Origin: an uncultured Cohaesibacter sp.
Lineage (GTDB): Bacteria; Pseudomonadota; Alphaproteobacteria; Rhizobiales; Cohaesibacteraceae
Assembly: GCF_963682185.1 (NCBI RefSeq)
Contig: NZ_OY821667.1
Span: 558,001-622,000 of the forward strand
Length of the DNA stretch: 64,000 nt
Reading direction: 5' to 3'
Shown here in pieces: positions 9,363 to 18,539 of this stretch; the first letter of the stretch is position 1, and every line of letters begins with the position of its first letter. The notes beneath the pieces are model-generated. The model searched no databases and had not been told where the DNA came from. It was given only the letters and a program-made list of their open reading frames with translations. The position numbers and the translations under genes were made by a program.

Positions 9363-9659
9363 ATGAAAATACAAGAACTAGAACAAAATTCTGAAGAAGC
9401 AGCAAGCTTCCTGAAACTTCTGGCATCAGGTCCGCGCTTGCTTATTCTTTGTCAATTGATCGATGGCGAACAGAATGTCGGAACGCTGGCCGAGAAAACC
9501 GGGCTGCGCATGACCACTGTTTCCCAGCATATGGCGTTGATGCGCGCGCAGAATATCGTCTCAACCCGCCGCGATGGCACGACGATCTATTATTCGCTCG
9601 CCAGCCCGATCGTGGAAGAAGTACTCGCTGTCTTGCACAAGAATTTCTGCGGAGCCTGA
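9363..9659 (+). CDS. SqrR/BigR-like ArsR-family persulfide-responsive repressor
   Basis: A 98-residue winged-helix repressor. It has cysteines at C30 (in RLLILCQLIDGE) and C96 (in NFCGA), 66 residues apart. That is the spacing of the C41/C107 pair of SqrR and the C42/C108 pair of BigR, which form a tetrasulfide or disulfide on exposure to sulfane sulfur and release DNA. NTRRDG/YYSLAS-type wing residues (STRRDGTTIYYSLAS) also match. The SqrR Cys9 equivalent is absent, as in BigR. There are no sulfide-oxidation genes beside it. It ends 40 bp before pabB on the same strand. The family is clear; sulfide sensing is inferred from the cysteine pair. Confidence 0.8.
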   Translation: MKIQELEQNSEEAASFLKLLASGPRLLILCQLIDGEQNVGTLAEKTGLRMTTVSQHMALMRAQNIVSTRRDGTTIYYSLASPIVEEVLAVLHKNFCGA

Positions 9660-9699
9660 CTTCTGGTGGCTCCCTCTTAAGAGGCTCCCGAGAATAGAC

Positions 9700-11256
9700 A
9701 TGGTCGGCACTTTCGATGAGAAGCCCCCGGTTCCGCTCGTTCGAGAGGTCTCCTTTACCGATCCGGCCAGCTTGCTCCCCGCATTGAGCAGCCAGCCTTA
9801 TCTGTCATATCTGGACAGTGCGGCCCGGTCCCCCGCCCTTGGCCGCTACTCCTTTCTCTGTTTCTCGCCTTTTGCCATTTTCAGGGTGTCCGAGGGCACA
9901 GCCTATTGGAATGACAGCCCGCTTGCTGATCCTCCGCTTATCGCGCTGAACAGGAAACTGCAAGAATTTGCCCTGCAGCCAGCAGGCGATGGCTTACCCC
10001 CTTTTCAGGGCGGAGCATTGGGCTATTTCTCCTATGAAGCAGGCAGGCTGCTGGAAATCCTGCCGCGCACGTCGCGAGAAGACGAAGCGCTCGACGCAAT
10101 TCTCTTGCCCTTTTATGATCTTGTGCTGGCAATCGACCATTTTGCCCCTGAGGAAGGGCAAGACAAGTCCCCAACCGAAAACACCAATCAACGCACCACA
10201 GAACGCGCCTATGTCTTCTCTTCCGGCTGGCCGCACCAAGGACATGCGCGCGAACACCATGCCGCTGAGCGTCTTGATTGGTTCTGCGCTCAACTCAGCG
10301 CAGCAAGCAAGGCCCAGCCTGCCCTGCAGGCAAGCCAGACCTCGCCGCCCCCCATTTATGGCTGGAGATCTGATGTTTCCCGCTCCGACTTTGAGAGATC
10401 CATCTCCAAGACGCGCCACTATATCCGGCAGGGCGACATCTTTCAGGCCAACATCACCCAGCAGTTTTCTGCGCCCATGCCAAAGGCTCCCAACGCGACG
10501 ACGCTGGCCTATTACGGCGCAATGCGCGCGCATAATGCGGCCCCCTTTGCGGCCTATCTGGCCTATCCCGACCATGTGATTGCCTCCAGCTCGCCCGAGC
10601 GCTTCATCACGCTCGATGCATCGGGCAATGTGGAGACCCGCCCGATCAAGGGCACCGCGCCGCGTGATCTTGCCAACCCGAAGCGAGACAAGGCCAATGC
10701 GGAAATCTTGCTCAACAGCGAGAAGGATCGCGCCGAGAATATCATGATCACTGATCTTATGCGCAACGATCTCTCCCGCGTCTGCGAGCCGGGCAGCATC
10801 AAGGTGCCCCATCTCTGCGCGCTGGAAAGCTACGCCCGCGTGCATCATCTGGTATCCACTGTGCAAGGCAAACTAAAAGCGACCAACGGCGCTGTCGCCT
10901 TGCTCGGTGCTTCCTTTCCGGGCGGCTCCATCACCGGTGCCCCCAAGATCCGCTCCATGGAAATCATCACCGAGCTGGAAGACCTGCCCCGCGGCGTCTA
11001 TTGCGGCTGTATCGGATATATCGGCTTCAATGGCATCATGGACACGAACATCGCCATTCGCACAGTTACATTCAAAGATGGCATGGCGCATTTCAATGTC
11101 GGCGGCGGCATAACCATTCTGTCCGATCCGGCTGAGGAATATGAAGAATGCCTGCACAAGGCCTCGGCGCTCTTTACGGCTTTCGGCACGTCGATTGAAG
11201 ACGAACGCGCAACACTGGAGCATTCTCCCGCAACAAAAGGCGGGAAGCAGCCGTGA
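9700..11256 (+). CDS. pabB: Aminodeoxychorismate synthase component I
   Basis: Turns chorismate plus ammonia, supplied by PabA, into 4-amino-4-deoxychorismate for the p-aminobenzoate moiety of folate. The chorismate-binding domain fills the C-terminal two thirds. It contains PIKGTAPRD, whose lysine distinguishes PabB from anthranilate synthase TrpE (which has PIAGT), then NSEKDRAENIMITDLMRND and GSITGAPKIRSMEI. The frame opens at 9574, inside the regulator gene; MVGTFDEKPPV at 9700 is the first sensible start and gives 518 residues. Its TGA overlaps the GTG start of pabA by four bases, a sign of translational coupling. Confidence 0.92.
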   Translation: MVGTFDEKPPVPLVREVSFTDPASLLPALSSQPYLSYLDSAARSPALGRYSFLCFSPFAIFRVSEGTAYWNDSPLADPPLIALNRKLQEFALQPAGDGLPPFQGGALGYFSYEAGRLLEILPRTSREDEALDAILLPFYDLVLAIDHFAPEEGQDKSPTENTNQRTTERAYVFSSGWPHQGHAREHHAAERLDWFCAQLSAASKAQPALQASQTSPPPIYGWRSDVSRSDFERSISKTRHYIRQGDIFQANITQQFSAPMPKAPNATTLAYYGAMRAHNAAPFAAYLAYPDHVIASSSPERFITLDASGNVETRPIKGTAPRDLANPKRDKANAEILLNSEKDRAENIMITDLMRNDLSRVCEPGSIKVPHLCALESYARVHHLVSTVQGKLKATNGAVALLGASFPGGSITGAPKIRSMEIITELEDLPRGVYCGCIGYIGFNGIMDTNIAIRTVTFKDGMAHFNVGGGITILSDPAEEYEECLHKASALFTAFGTSIEDERATLEHSPATKGGKQP

Positions 11257-11825
11257 TCCTCATTCTCGACAATTACGATTCCTTTGTCTTCAATCTTGCC
11301 CGCTATTGTGAGGAATTGGGAGAAGCCGTCACCGTCTATCGCAATGACGCGCTGGACATCGCAGACATTGCCCGCCTCGACCCGGATGCCATTTTGCTTT
11401 CTCCCGGCCCCGGACGGCCAGAAGATGCCGGCATCATGATCGATCTGATACGCCATTTTTCCGGCCGCATTCCAATCCTTGGCATCTGCCTTGGCCATCA
11501 GGCAATCGGTCATGCCTTTGGTGCGGAAGTCATACGGGCCAAACAGCCCATGCATGGGCGCGCAAGCCAGATCAGCCACGAAGAAACCGGCATATTCCGC
11601 ACCATATCGTCTCCGCTCAAGGTTGCCCGCTACCATTCACTGGTCGTCTCGCCGCAGGCTGTCCCCTCCGATCTTATCGTGACGGCATGGTCTGAGGAGG
11701 GCGAGATTATGGCCCTTAAACACGCAACCCACCCGACAATCGGATTGCAGTTTCATCCCGAGTCGATCCTGACCGACTATGGGCACACCCTGCTCAAGAA
11801 TTTTCTGGACGATGCTCATGCTTGA
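11253..11825 (+). CDS. pabA: Aminodeoxychorismate/anthranilate synthase glutamine amidotransferase
   Basis: A class I glutamine amidotransferase that supplies ammonia to PabB. The catalytic triad is visible: C79 in GICLGHQAIG, and H168 and E170 in LQFHPES. The opening LILDNYDSFVFNL is typical of TrpG/PabA. It begins with GTG in a GTGA overlap with pabB. The 190-residue length is normal. Pairing with pabB and pabC argues for folate synthesis, though such subunits can also serve TrpE. Confidence 0.92.
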   Translation: MILILDNYDSFVFNLARYCEELGEAVTVYRNDALDIADIARLDPDAILLSPGPGRPEDAGIMIDLIRHFSGRIPILGICLGHQAIGHAFGAEVIRAKQPMHGRASQISHEETGIFRTISSPLKVARYHSLVVSPQAVPSDLIVTAWSEEGEIMALKHATHPTIGLQFHPESILTDYGHTLLKNFLDDAHA

Positions 11826-11861
11826 ATGCAGATATGGCAACCAAAGGAAAGGCGCTTCATC

Positions 11862-12731
11862 ATGAAAGCGACAATGCTGAACGGAACCCTCTATATCGAT
11901 GAGGCCTGTGACGACGTCTCGCTTTCTGCGTCAGATCGCGGCTTTCTGCTCGGTGATGGCCTGTTTGAAACCTTGCCTATCTTGCATGGGACGCCGCTTT
12001 GGTGGCAAGAGCACAGTGCGCGCCTTACCCAAAGCGCCAACCGTCTGGGGATGTCTGTGGACCCTGTCATGCTGGAACACACAGTAAGCCAGCTTGCAGC
12101 CTTGTCCAAAGAGGCCAATGCCATTTTGCGGATTGCCGTCTCCCGTGGCAGTGGCGGACGTGGGCTCCTGCCCCCGGTGGAGGCTCGCCCAACCCTATTG
12201 GCGACGCTGGCGCCCTTGCCCGATGGTCTTGCATTTCAAGACATGAGCCTTGCCACCAGCACCATCCGACGCAACGCACAGTCCCTCACCGCCAGCATCA
12301 AGAGCAACAATTATCTTGATAATATCGCCGCCGCTCAACAGGCCGAGCAGGCTGGGGCTAGTGATGCGCTTTTGCTCAACACGGAGGGCAAGATTGCCTG
12401 CACCACCATCGGCAACCTCTTCTCCCTTCATGGCAACCGCCTGACGACACCGCCCGTCTCCGACGGTGTCCTACCCGGCATTGTGCGCCAACAGCTGCTG
12501 ATAATGGCGCCGCAATGGGGCTTTGAGGCAACAGAAGCCTCTCTCTCTCCTGAGGACATAAAAAAGGCTGATGGCCTCTTCATGACCAACAGCCTTCGCT
12601 TCATTCGTCGGGTCACCGCATGGGATGATCACGCTTTTGCCGCAACACCAGACGATCCCATCTTAAGGCTGCAAACGCACATGAGAGACCATGTCGCCAA
12701 GCTCACCGGCGTCACCATAGGGCTTTCATAA
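11862..12731 (+). CDS. pabC: Aminodeoxychorismate lyase (class IV PLP enzyme)
   Basis: Splits aminodeoxychorismate into p-aminobenzoate and pyruvate, completing the pathway begun by the two preceding genes. It is a fold-type IV PLP protein with DRGFLLGDGLFETL at the N-terminus, the probable PLP lysine K147 in SIKSNNYLDN, and the phosphate-cup region TTIGNLF. The frame opens at 11826, directly after pabA, but ATG 11862 is preceded by AGGAAAGG and gives a normal 289-residue protein. Branched-chain aminotransferase-like activity cannot be excluded from sequence, but the operon context favours PabC. It is convergent with creA, 13 bp away. Confidence 0.85.
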   Translation: MKATMLNGTLYIDEACDDVSLSASDRGFLLGDGLFETLPILHGTPLWWQEHSARLTQSANRLGMSVDPVMLEHTVSQLAALSKEANAILRIAVSRGSGGRGLLPPVEARPTLLATLAPLPDGLAFQDMSLATSTIRRNAQSLTASIKSNNYLDNIAAAQQAEQAGASDALLLNTEGKIACTTIGNLFSLHGNRLTTPPVSDGVLPGIVRQQLLIMAPQWGFEATEASLSPEDIKKADGLFMTNSLRFIRRVTAWDDHAFAATPDDPILRLQTHMRDHVAKLTGVTIGLS

Positions 12732-12744
12732 AACTCAAGACAGA

Positions 12745-13254
12745 TCAATCATCCAGCCAGTCTTCACAGCGCGGGGCTTCATGATCCCCCCATGGCATGA
12801 TAGGCACCGTGGAGGTTGAGTTTTTCGGGCTACCCTCAATCAGCTTGTCTGAATAGCTCAGATAAACCAGCACATTACGGGTCTTGTCACAGCCACGCAC
12901 GATACGCATCTTCTTGAAAAAAAGCGACCGGCGCTGCTCGAACATTTCCTCGCCCTGCTCGAATTTCTTCTTGAAGGAAATCGGCCCCACCTGACGACAG
13001 GCCAGCGAGATATCTGAGACCTCTTCGGCAACGCCGAGCATGCCAGACACGCCCCCCTTTTCAGGAACAGTATAGTGGCAGGCCACCCCCTCCACCAGCG
13101 GATCATCAATCGCGTAGGTCGCCAGTTTGTGGTCGGGCGTGAGAAGCTTCCAGACCGTTGATTTCTTGAAAATCAGTTCCGGCCCATCAGCTGCGGACGC
13201 AGCCGAAACGCTCATGACAACAGCTAGACCGACACCCATCAATATGCGAAGCAT
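12745..13254 (-). CDS. creA: CreA-family periplasmic protein
   Basis: A 169-residue secreted protein of the CreA family, whose function is unknown. A clear signal peptide (MLRILMGVGLAVVMSVSAAS) ends near ASAADG. The mature part carries the conserved FKKSTVWKLLTPDHKLATY and cysteines in GVACHYT, SLACRQ, VRGCDK and APRCED, which could form two disulfides in the periplasm. The frame is open to 13317, but ATG 13254 has AGGA upstream and begins the signal peptide. It is divergent from the SulP gene and convergent with pabC. Confidence 0.88.
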   Translation of the reverse strand: MLRILMGVGLAVVMSVSAASAADGPELIFKKSTVWKLLTPDHKLATYAIDDPLVEGVACHYTVPEKGGVSGMLGVAEEVSDISLACRQVGPISFKKKFEQGEEMFEQRRSLFFKKMRIVRGCDKTRNVLVYLSYSDKLIEGSPKNSTSTVPIMPWGDHEAPRCEDWLDD

Positions 13255-13420
13255 AATAAAATCCTGTTTTAGAATCAGTTTGCGGCCATTGTGGCCAACC
13301 CGTTCAGTAGATGCCAACGCGCATCGCCACCTCTACGAGACACTGAAGCAGATATAGGGAGACATCTTGGAAAAATCGAGGCGCGAAACAACTATGCAGG
13401 CGAAAATGAGGCACTATCGC

Positions 13421-13449
13421 TTGCCATTTCCGGACGTATACGTTAAAAA
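13421..13449 (+). promoter_or_regulatory. Predicted promoter of the SulP gene with spacer palindrome
   Basis: TTGCCA (13421-13426) and TAAAAA (13444-13449) are 17 bp apart. The perfect 10-bp palindrome ACGTATACGT fills 13434-13443, immediately before the -10 element, where a bound regulator would compete with RNA polymerase. Confidence 0.4.
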
Positions 13450-13529
13450 CGCTCGAATTATTAGAAATAACACGTATTTTTGAAGCACCTTTTGGGTCCT
13501 TCTCCCCCTATCCCCGCTAGGAAAGAACC

Positions 13530-15143
13530 ATGAACCCACAGACCTCCTCTGCGGATGGCCTGCGCGAACGTTTCCGTTTTGATTTGTCTCCCGAGCAGCT
13601 CAAAACAGACACTCTCTCCGGCCTGACCGTCGCCCTGGCGCTCGTGCCAGAAGCCGTTGCCTTTGCCTTCGTGGCGCAAGTTCACCCACTTGTCGGACTT
13701 TATGCTGCCTTTATCGTTGGCCTCATCACTGCCGTTCTGGGCGGCCGCCCGGGCATGATCTCCGGAGCAACAGGCGCCCTTGCCGTTGTCATGATCTCTC
13801 TGGTTGTCACCCACGGCGTTGAATATCTCTTTGCCACAGTCATCCTGATGGGCATCTTCCAGATCCTTGCCGGCGTGTTGCGCTGGGGCAAATTCATTCG
13901 CATGGTGCCCCATCCGGTGATGCTCGGCTTCGTGAACGGCCTTGCCATTGTCATCGGCCTTGCCCAGCTCAGCCAGTTCAAGGTCAAGGATGCCTCCGGC
14001 TCTCTTGTCTGGATGTCCGGCACCCCGCTTTATACCATGCTCGGCCTTGTTGTCGTTACCATGGCTATCATTTGGCTGGCCCCCAAAGTCACCAAGGCAA
14101 TCCCGGCCCCTCTGTTGGCTATTGTTGCGGTTTCACTGATCGTTATCGGCCTTAATCTCGATATCCCCCGTGTGGGTGACATGGCCCAGATTGCTGGCGG
14201 CCTGCCGGAATTCCATATTCCGATGGTCCCGATCAATCTGGAAACCCTGCAGATCATCGTCCCCTATGCGGCCATTCTGGCAGCTGTTGGCCTCATTGAA
14301 AGCCTACTGACGCTCAATCTCGTCTCCGAAATGACCGATTCCCACGGCGGTGCTTCCAAGGAATGCGTCGCTCAGGGCACAGCCAACATTGTCACAGGTT
14401 TCTTCGGCGGCATGGGCGGCTGCGCCATGATCGGCCAGTCGATGATCAACGTGAAGTCCGGCGGACGCACGCGTTGGTCTGGCATCTCGGCGGCCCTGTT
14501 CCTGCTGGCCTTCATCCTGTTTGCCTCAGGCCTCATCGAGCAGATTCCGCTGGCAGCATTGGTCGGCGTCATGTTCATGGTCGTTATCGGCACATTCGCC
14601 TGGCGTAGCCTGCAGATCATGACCAAGATCCCGCGTCATGATGCCTTCGTCATTCTGCTGGTCACCGCTGTTACGGTCTATTCCGACCTTGCCGTTGCCG
14701 TGATCGTTGGTGTCATCGTCTCGGCGCTCGTCTTTGCCTGGCAGGCAGCCAAACGCATAGATGTGAGCGTCAGCACTGAAGAACATGGCTGGAAGGTCTA
14801 TGAGTTGCGCGGCCCGCTCTTCTTTGGCTCCATCGCCAGCTTCAACGAACAATTCGACCCGAAATCCGATCCCGAAGATGTGGTAATCGAATTCATGGGC
14901 GCCCGCGTTTGGGACCATTCGGCCCTTCAGGCCATTGATTCACTGGCCACTAAATATGAAGAACAGGGCAAGAAGCTGCACCTGCGTCATCTCTCGACGG
15001 ACTGCAAGAATCTGCTGCAAAAAGCAGACAAGTTCATCGAAGTCTCCGTTATCGAAGACCCTCATTATGAGGTTGCCGTGGATTACGCAGAAATGTTCGG
15101 CAAGAAGCCGGAGCCGCAGCCGCAGCCGCAGCCGCAAAGCTAG
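13530..15143 (+). CDS. SulP-family inorganic anion transporter with STAS domain
   Basis: A 537-residue SLC26/SulP transporter. The membrane part (residues about 25-410) starts with [20 protein letters not shown], the family signature, and contains [25 protein letters not shown] domain follows (about 430-525). The family carries sulfate, bicarbonate, chloride or dicarboxylates. This branch ([20 protein letters not shown]) is often called sulfate permease, but no sulfur or carbonic-anhydrase gene adjoins it. The tail is [11 protein letters not shown], encoded by a CCGCAG repeat. AGGAAAG precedes the ATG, and a terminator follows. Confidence 0.88.
   Translation: MNPQTSSADGLRERFRFDLSPEQLKTDTLSGLTVALALVPEAVAFAFVAQVHPLVGLYAAFIVGLITAVLGGRPGMISGATGALAVVMISLVVTHGVEYLFATVILMGIFQILAGVLRWGKFIRMVPHPVMLGFVNGLAIVIGLAQLSQFKVKDASGSLVWMSGTPLYTMLGLVVVTMAIIWLAPKVTKAIPAPLLAIVAVSLIVIGLNLDIPRVGDMAQIAGGLPEFHIPMVPINLETLQIIVPYAAILAAVGLIESLLTLNLVSEMTDSHGGASKECVAQGTANIVTGFFGGMGGCAMIGQSMINVKSGGRTRWSGISAALFLLAFILFASGLIEQIPLAALVGVMFMVVIGTFAWRSLQIMTKIPRHDAFVILLVTAVTVYSDLAVAVIVGVIVSALVFAWQAAKRIDVSVSTEEHGWKVYELRGPLFFGSIASFNEQFDPKSDPEDVVIEFMGARVWDHSALQAIDSLATKYEEQGKKLHLRHLSTDCKNLLQKADKFIEVSVIEDPHYEVAVDYAEMFGKKPEPQPQPQPQS
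15114..15137 (+). repeat. Short CCGCAG tandem repeat at the 3' end of the SulP gene
   Basis: Three CCGCAG units plus a CCGCAA, encoding Pro-Gln repeats in the cytoplasmic tail. Unit loss or gain would change tail length without shifting the frame. Confidence 0.7.
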
Positions 15144-15170
15144 GCTTCACCGCCAGTTTCAAACCAAAAG

Positions 15171-15207
15171 AAAACTCCCGGAAAGCTCAGCTTTTCGGGA
15201 GTTTTTG
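15171..15207. terminator. Bidirectional terminator between the SulP and flavin-reductase genes
   Basis: ACTCCCGGAAAGCT and AGCTTTTCGGGAGT pair as a 14-bp arm with one G-T mismatch and a very short loop. It is flanked by AAAA on one side and TTTTT on the other, so it can end transcripts from both convergent genes. Confidence 0.85.
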
Positions 15208-15232
15208 ATTCCTACCAAGCCCCATCAAGAGG

Positions 15233-15703
15233 TCAGGCAAGCGCGCGATAGCCGCCGCCGTAATAAACAAGCGGATCGCCCTCGGACACGGCAATATCGA
15301 CCACCCGACCAAGCAGAATGACGTGATCGCCCCCTTCAATGATTTGCTCCGTCTTACAGTCGATCCGCGCCAGAGCCCCGTCAATCAGAGGCGCACCGGT
15401 TTGCCCTGCGCTCCATTGAACCTTCTCGAAACGATCCTCGGCCATGGCGGCAAAAAGATTGGAAGCCATTTGCTGATCGTGCGCCAGAATGCTCACACCA
15501 TAAAAGCCGCTATTGCAGAAGGCATCCATCTGGTTGGAGCTCTTGTCCAGCGACCAAAGCACCAGAGGCGGATCAAGCGAAACGGAATTGAAGCTGTTGA
15601 CGGTTAGCCCCATGGGCGCGTCCCTGTCATCCATAGTCGTAACGATGGCTATACCGGTCGCAAAACGTCCGAGGGCCTTACGAAACTCTGTTGCTTCAAT
15701 CAT
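15233..15703 (-). CDS. Flavin reductase family protein (HpaC-like)
   Basis: A 156-residue FMN-binding split-barrel protein. The start FRKALGRFATGIAIVTT and GLTVNSFNSVSLDPPLVLWSL are the typical FMN-binding segments, and GDHVILLGRVVDI closes the barrel. Family members reduce free FMN or FAD with NAD(P)H for partner monooxygenases; no monooxygenase lies nearby, so the partner is unknown. The frame opens with TTG at 15715; ATG 15703 with AGG just upstream is the better start. Confidence 0.88.
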   Translation of the reverse strand: MIEATEFRKALGRFATGIAIVTTMDDRDAPMGLTVNSFNSVSLDPPLVLWSLDKSSNQMDAFCNSGFYGVSILAHDQQMASNLFAAMAEDRFEKVQWSAGQTGAPLIDGALARIDCKTEQIIEGGDHVILLGRVVDIAVSEGDPLVYYGGGYRALA

Positions 15704-16075
15704 GAACCTATCCAAACAAAACCATAAAAGACGGAACGGCTCGCTGCCTGCTCAGAGCCCTTCGATTTCCACCGGTCTCTTACCGTAGTTTTCCATATCA
15801 GGACAAGGGGAAACCGCGAAATTCCTGGGCCTGGACGGTGAAACCACTTTGCATTTTGTCGTGAGAGTCATAATCAATTGCAAATTTTGCGAGAATTCCT
15901 TGGTTGGCAAAGGACATGCACGAAAAAATGACTATAATTTCGCCTCAATCGGAGGTGATTCTGGAGCAGAAAAGCTGAATTTTTCTTCCCTCGAACGATC
16001 CGCCTGCACATGATGCGTTTGGTAAGGCGGCCCCATTTAATCGATCTGTCAGAGGCCATGAATTTGGGACCAAAG
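15704..16075. other. Divergent intergenic region
   Basis: This is the promoter region between the flavin reductase (minus) and the DUF2865 gene (plus). A TATAAT box is present at 15933-15938, but no good -35 box stands 16-18 bp before it. No gene is evident. Confidence 0.4.
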
Positions 16076-17191
16076 ATGAAAAGGCGCGTGAGTTTAGCCG
16101 GACTGTTTGTTGCTACATTCTGGGCAACGCTCCCCGTAGAGGCCCAAACCTCCTGGTCGTCAAACGATCAGATTTGTGCGCAGCTGGAGGGAGACCTCGC
16201 ACGACTCCAGCGCGGAGGCGGCTTGACCTCATCAAGAAACTTTCAAAAACTCGATGCTGCGGTTCACAAGCAGCAGGCAGAACTGGACAATGCCCAGGCG
16301 CGCGCCAAGCGCGATGCCTGCTTTGGTGGCAACATCTTCCTGTTCCGCAGAACGCCCAAAGCCTCCTGTCCGGCGCTGGTCAAACGCATTGACAAGATGA
16401 AGCGCAATCTCGCCGAACTGGAGCAAAAACGCAATCGCTATGCCCCTCCTCCCGACAATACCGGCCAGAGGAAAGCGCAGATTCTCACACAGTTGGCCCG
16501 AGCTGGTTGCGGTGAACAGTATCAGCAATTTGCACAGCCCGTGCGCCAACAACGGCGCGGCCTGTTTGGGTCTCTGTTTGGCAACGGCGGCACTGTGCGC
16601 GAATATAACCTGAAAAATTATGATATTCCGCAAGTTGGCACCTTCCGAACGGTTTGCGTGCGTTCCTGCGATGGCTTCTTCTTCCCTATTAGCTTCTCGA
16701 CCACCCAAAGCGGCTTCCAACGAGATGCCCAGATGTGCCAGTCAAGTTGTCCGGGAACAGATGCAGAATTGTTCGTCTACCGCAATCCGGGAGAAACATC
16801 CGACGATATGGTTTCTCTTTCAGGGCAACCTTATCAGGCACTGGAAACCGCCTATCTATACAAGAAAGAATATGTGCCGGGTTGCTCCTGTCAGGCTCCG
16901 GCAAGTCAGATGGCCTCGATCTCCAACAGCGACCAGCCACACACTGAGGCCATGACGCCACAATTTACGCCAGCAGCACCACGCCAGAGTGCACCAGCCG
17001 CTCCTCTGGTGCCACTGCCTTCGCCCAAGCAAACCGCAATGGTTGACCCGGACACACAGGCTTTGGCACGCTATGGCATGAAATTCGAACCTTATCAGCC
17101 ACCTGAAGTCAGTGCGGACGCCAATTCGGTCCGCACCGCTGATGGGCGTTCGATCAGGATAGTCGGTCCACGCTTCTTTGGTAACCAATAA
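16076..17191 (+). CDS. Secreted DUF2865-domain protein
   Basis: A Hyphomicrobiales-type protein of unknown function, about 371 residues. A signal peptide ([20 protein letters not shown], cut near VEAQT) is followed by a coiled, charged region. The DUF2865 core has [38 protein letters not shown] and VPGCSCQAP. The paired cysteines suggest disulfides in the periplasm. A Pro/Ala-rich tail ends in RFFGNQ. The frame runs back to 16010, and ATG 16058 is an alternative start; 16076 begins the signal peptide cleanly. Its last 38 bp overlap the end of gltX on the other strand. Confidence 0.85.
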   Translation: MKRRVSLAGLFVATFWATLPVEAQTSWSSNDQICAQLEGDLARLQRGGGLTSSRNFQKLDAAVHKQQAELDNAQARAKRDACFGGNIFLFRRTPKASCPALVKRIDKMKRNLAELEQKRNRYAPPPDNTGQRKAQILTQLARAGCGEQYQQFAQPVRQQRRGLFGSLFGNGGTVREYNLKNYDIPQVGTFRTVCVRSCDGFFFPISFSTTQSGFQRDAQMCQSSCPGTDAELFVYRNPGETSDDMVSLSGQPYQALETAYLYKKEYVPGCSCQAPASQMASISNSDQPHTEAMTPQFTPAAPRQSAPAAPLVPLPSPKQTAMVDPDTQALARYGMKFEPYQPPEVSADANSVRTADGRSIRIVGPRFFGNQ

Positions 17192-18494
17192 TCGGCAGGA
17201 ATGACGCCAGCTCCGGCCCATGCGAGCGACCGGTCAAAGCCACACGCAACGGCATGAAGAGGGACTTCCCTTTTCTGCCACTTTCCGCCTTGAGAGCAGA
17301 CGTCCAGCTTTTCCATGTGGTTGCGTCCCAAGGCTCGGACGGCAGAAGCTCAAGCGCCTTGGCATAGAATTCGGCGTCTTCGTCCGATTTCTCGACAGCA
17401 TCATCTGGCAAACCGTCATGGGCGATGGACCACCAGTCTTTGGCATCAGGCAACCGCTCGATATTACCGCGCACAGCCTGCCAGAAGGCTTCGCCTCCCT
17501 CGACACCGAGGGCGGACAAACGATCAGAAACCGCAGAATAATCAGTCTCATGCAGAATGCGCGCATTGAGATGATTGAGATCGGCCATATCGAACTTGGA
17601 TGAAGAGCGCGACACCTTGTCGAGCGCGAACAAGTCAGCCAGAGCTTCCATATCTGCCAGCGGCTGCACAGACTCAGAAGTACCATTCAGAACGGCAAAA
17701 ATCGCAACAGACAGCGGCTCATAGCCCTCTTCCCGCATCTGTCGGATGGAGAGAGACCCGAGCCGCTTGGACAGCCCCTCACCGCTGGCATTGATAATCA
17801 GATTGTGATGGGCAAATTTCGGGCTCTTGCCAGACAAGATCTCGAATAGCTGGATCTGAACCGCCGTGTTGGTCACATGGTCATCTCCGCGAATGATCAT
17901 GGATACGCCCATATCGATGTCATCGATGACCGAGGGCAGCGTGTAAAGATAGGTGCCATCAGCGCGGATCAGAACCGGGTCAGACACGCTGTCGCACTCG
18001 ATACTCTGTGAGCCGCGAATGCCATCTTCCCAACTGATGGTCTTCTGATCGAGCAAAAAGCGCCAGTGGGGCTTGCGCCCTTCGGCTTCATACGCGGCAA
18101 TCTGCTCTTCAGTCAGCTTTAGCGCTGAGCGATCATATACCGGTGGCAGGCCACGCGCGCGCTGACGCTTGCGTTTCCTGTCCAACTCATCAGGCGTTTC
18201 ATAGCAAGCGTAAAGCCGGCCCATATCCCTGAGCTTCTTGGCCACCGTGTCATAAACGCCCATGCGCTCGGACTGACGTTCGACCCGATCCGGCTTCACG
18301 CCAAGCCAAGCCAGATCCTCCGCGATATTGTCTGCATATTCTTTTCGGGACCGTTCCTGATCGGTGTCATCATAGCGCAAGATGAATTGACCGCCGGTCT
18401 TCATCGCTACCAGCCAGTTGATCAGCGCCGGACGCGCATTGCCGATATGAATATTTCCCGTCGGAGACGGAGCGAAACGAACGATTTCAGCCAT
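17154..18494 (-). CDS. gltX: Glutamyl-tRNA synthetase (short alphaproteobacterial type)
   Basis: Attaches glutamate to tRNA-Glu; in organisms without GlnRS it also charges tRNA-Gln, which GatCAB (here at 50142-53906) then amidates. The signatures are [20 protein letters not shown] and a KMSKS equivalent [12 protein letters not shown]. At 446 residues it matches the shorter of the two GltX copies usual in alphaproteobacteria; which tRNA it prefers cannot be told by eye. It follows nadE by 45 bp on the same strand. Its 3' end overlaps the convergent DUF2865 gene by 38 bp; the C-terminal [21 protein letters not shown] is normal for the family, so the overlap looks genuine. Confidence 0.93.
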   Translation of the reverse strand: MAEIVRFAPSPTGNIHIGNARPALINWLVAMKTGGQFILRYDDTDQERSRKEYADNIAEDLAWLGVKPDRVERQSERMGVYDTVAKKLRDMGRLYACYETPDELDRKRKRQRARGLPPVYDRSALKLTEEQIAAYEAEGRKPHWRFLLDQKTISWEDGIRGSQSIECDSVSDPVLIRADGTYLYTLPSVIDDIDMGVSMIIRGDDHVTNTAVQIQLFEILSGKSPKFAHHNLIINASGEGLSKRLGSLSIRQMREEGYEPLSVAIFAVLNGTSESVQPLADMEALADLFALDKVSRSSSKFDMADLNHLNARILHETDYSAVSDRLSALGVEGGEAFWQAVRGNIERLPDAKDWWSIAHDGLPDDAVEKSDEDAEFYAKALELLPSEPWDATTWKSWTSALKAESGRKGKSLFMPLRVALTGRSHGPELASFLPIIGYQRSVDRLS

Positions 18495-18539
18495 CAGGCA
18501 GACTTCCTTAAATTGATATTGCGGGTTTGACGGGCGCTA

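Noticed and set aside
15901..15938. TTGGCA and TATAAT as a promoter before the DUF2865 gene
   Set aside because: The spacing is about 23 bp, too long for a sigma-70 promoter; only the TATAAT is noted.
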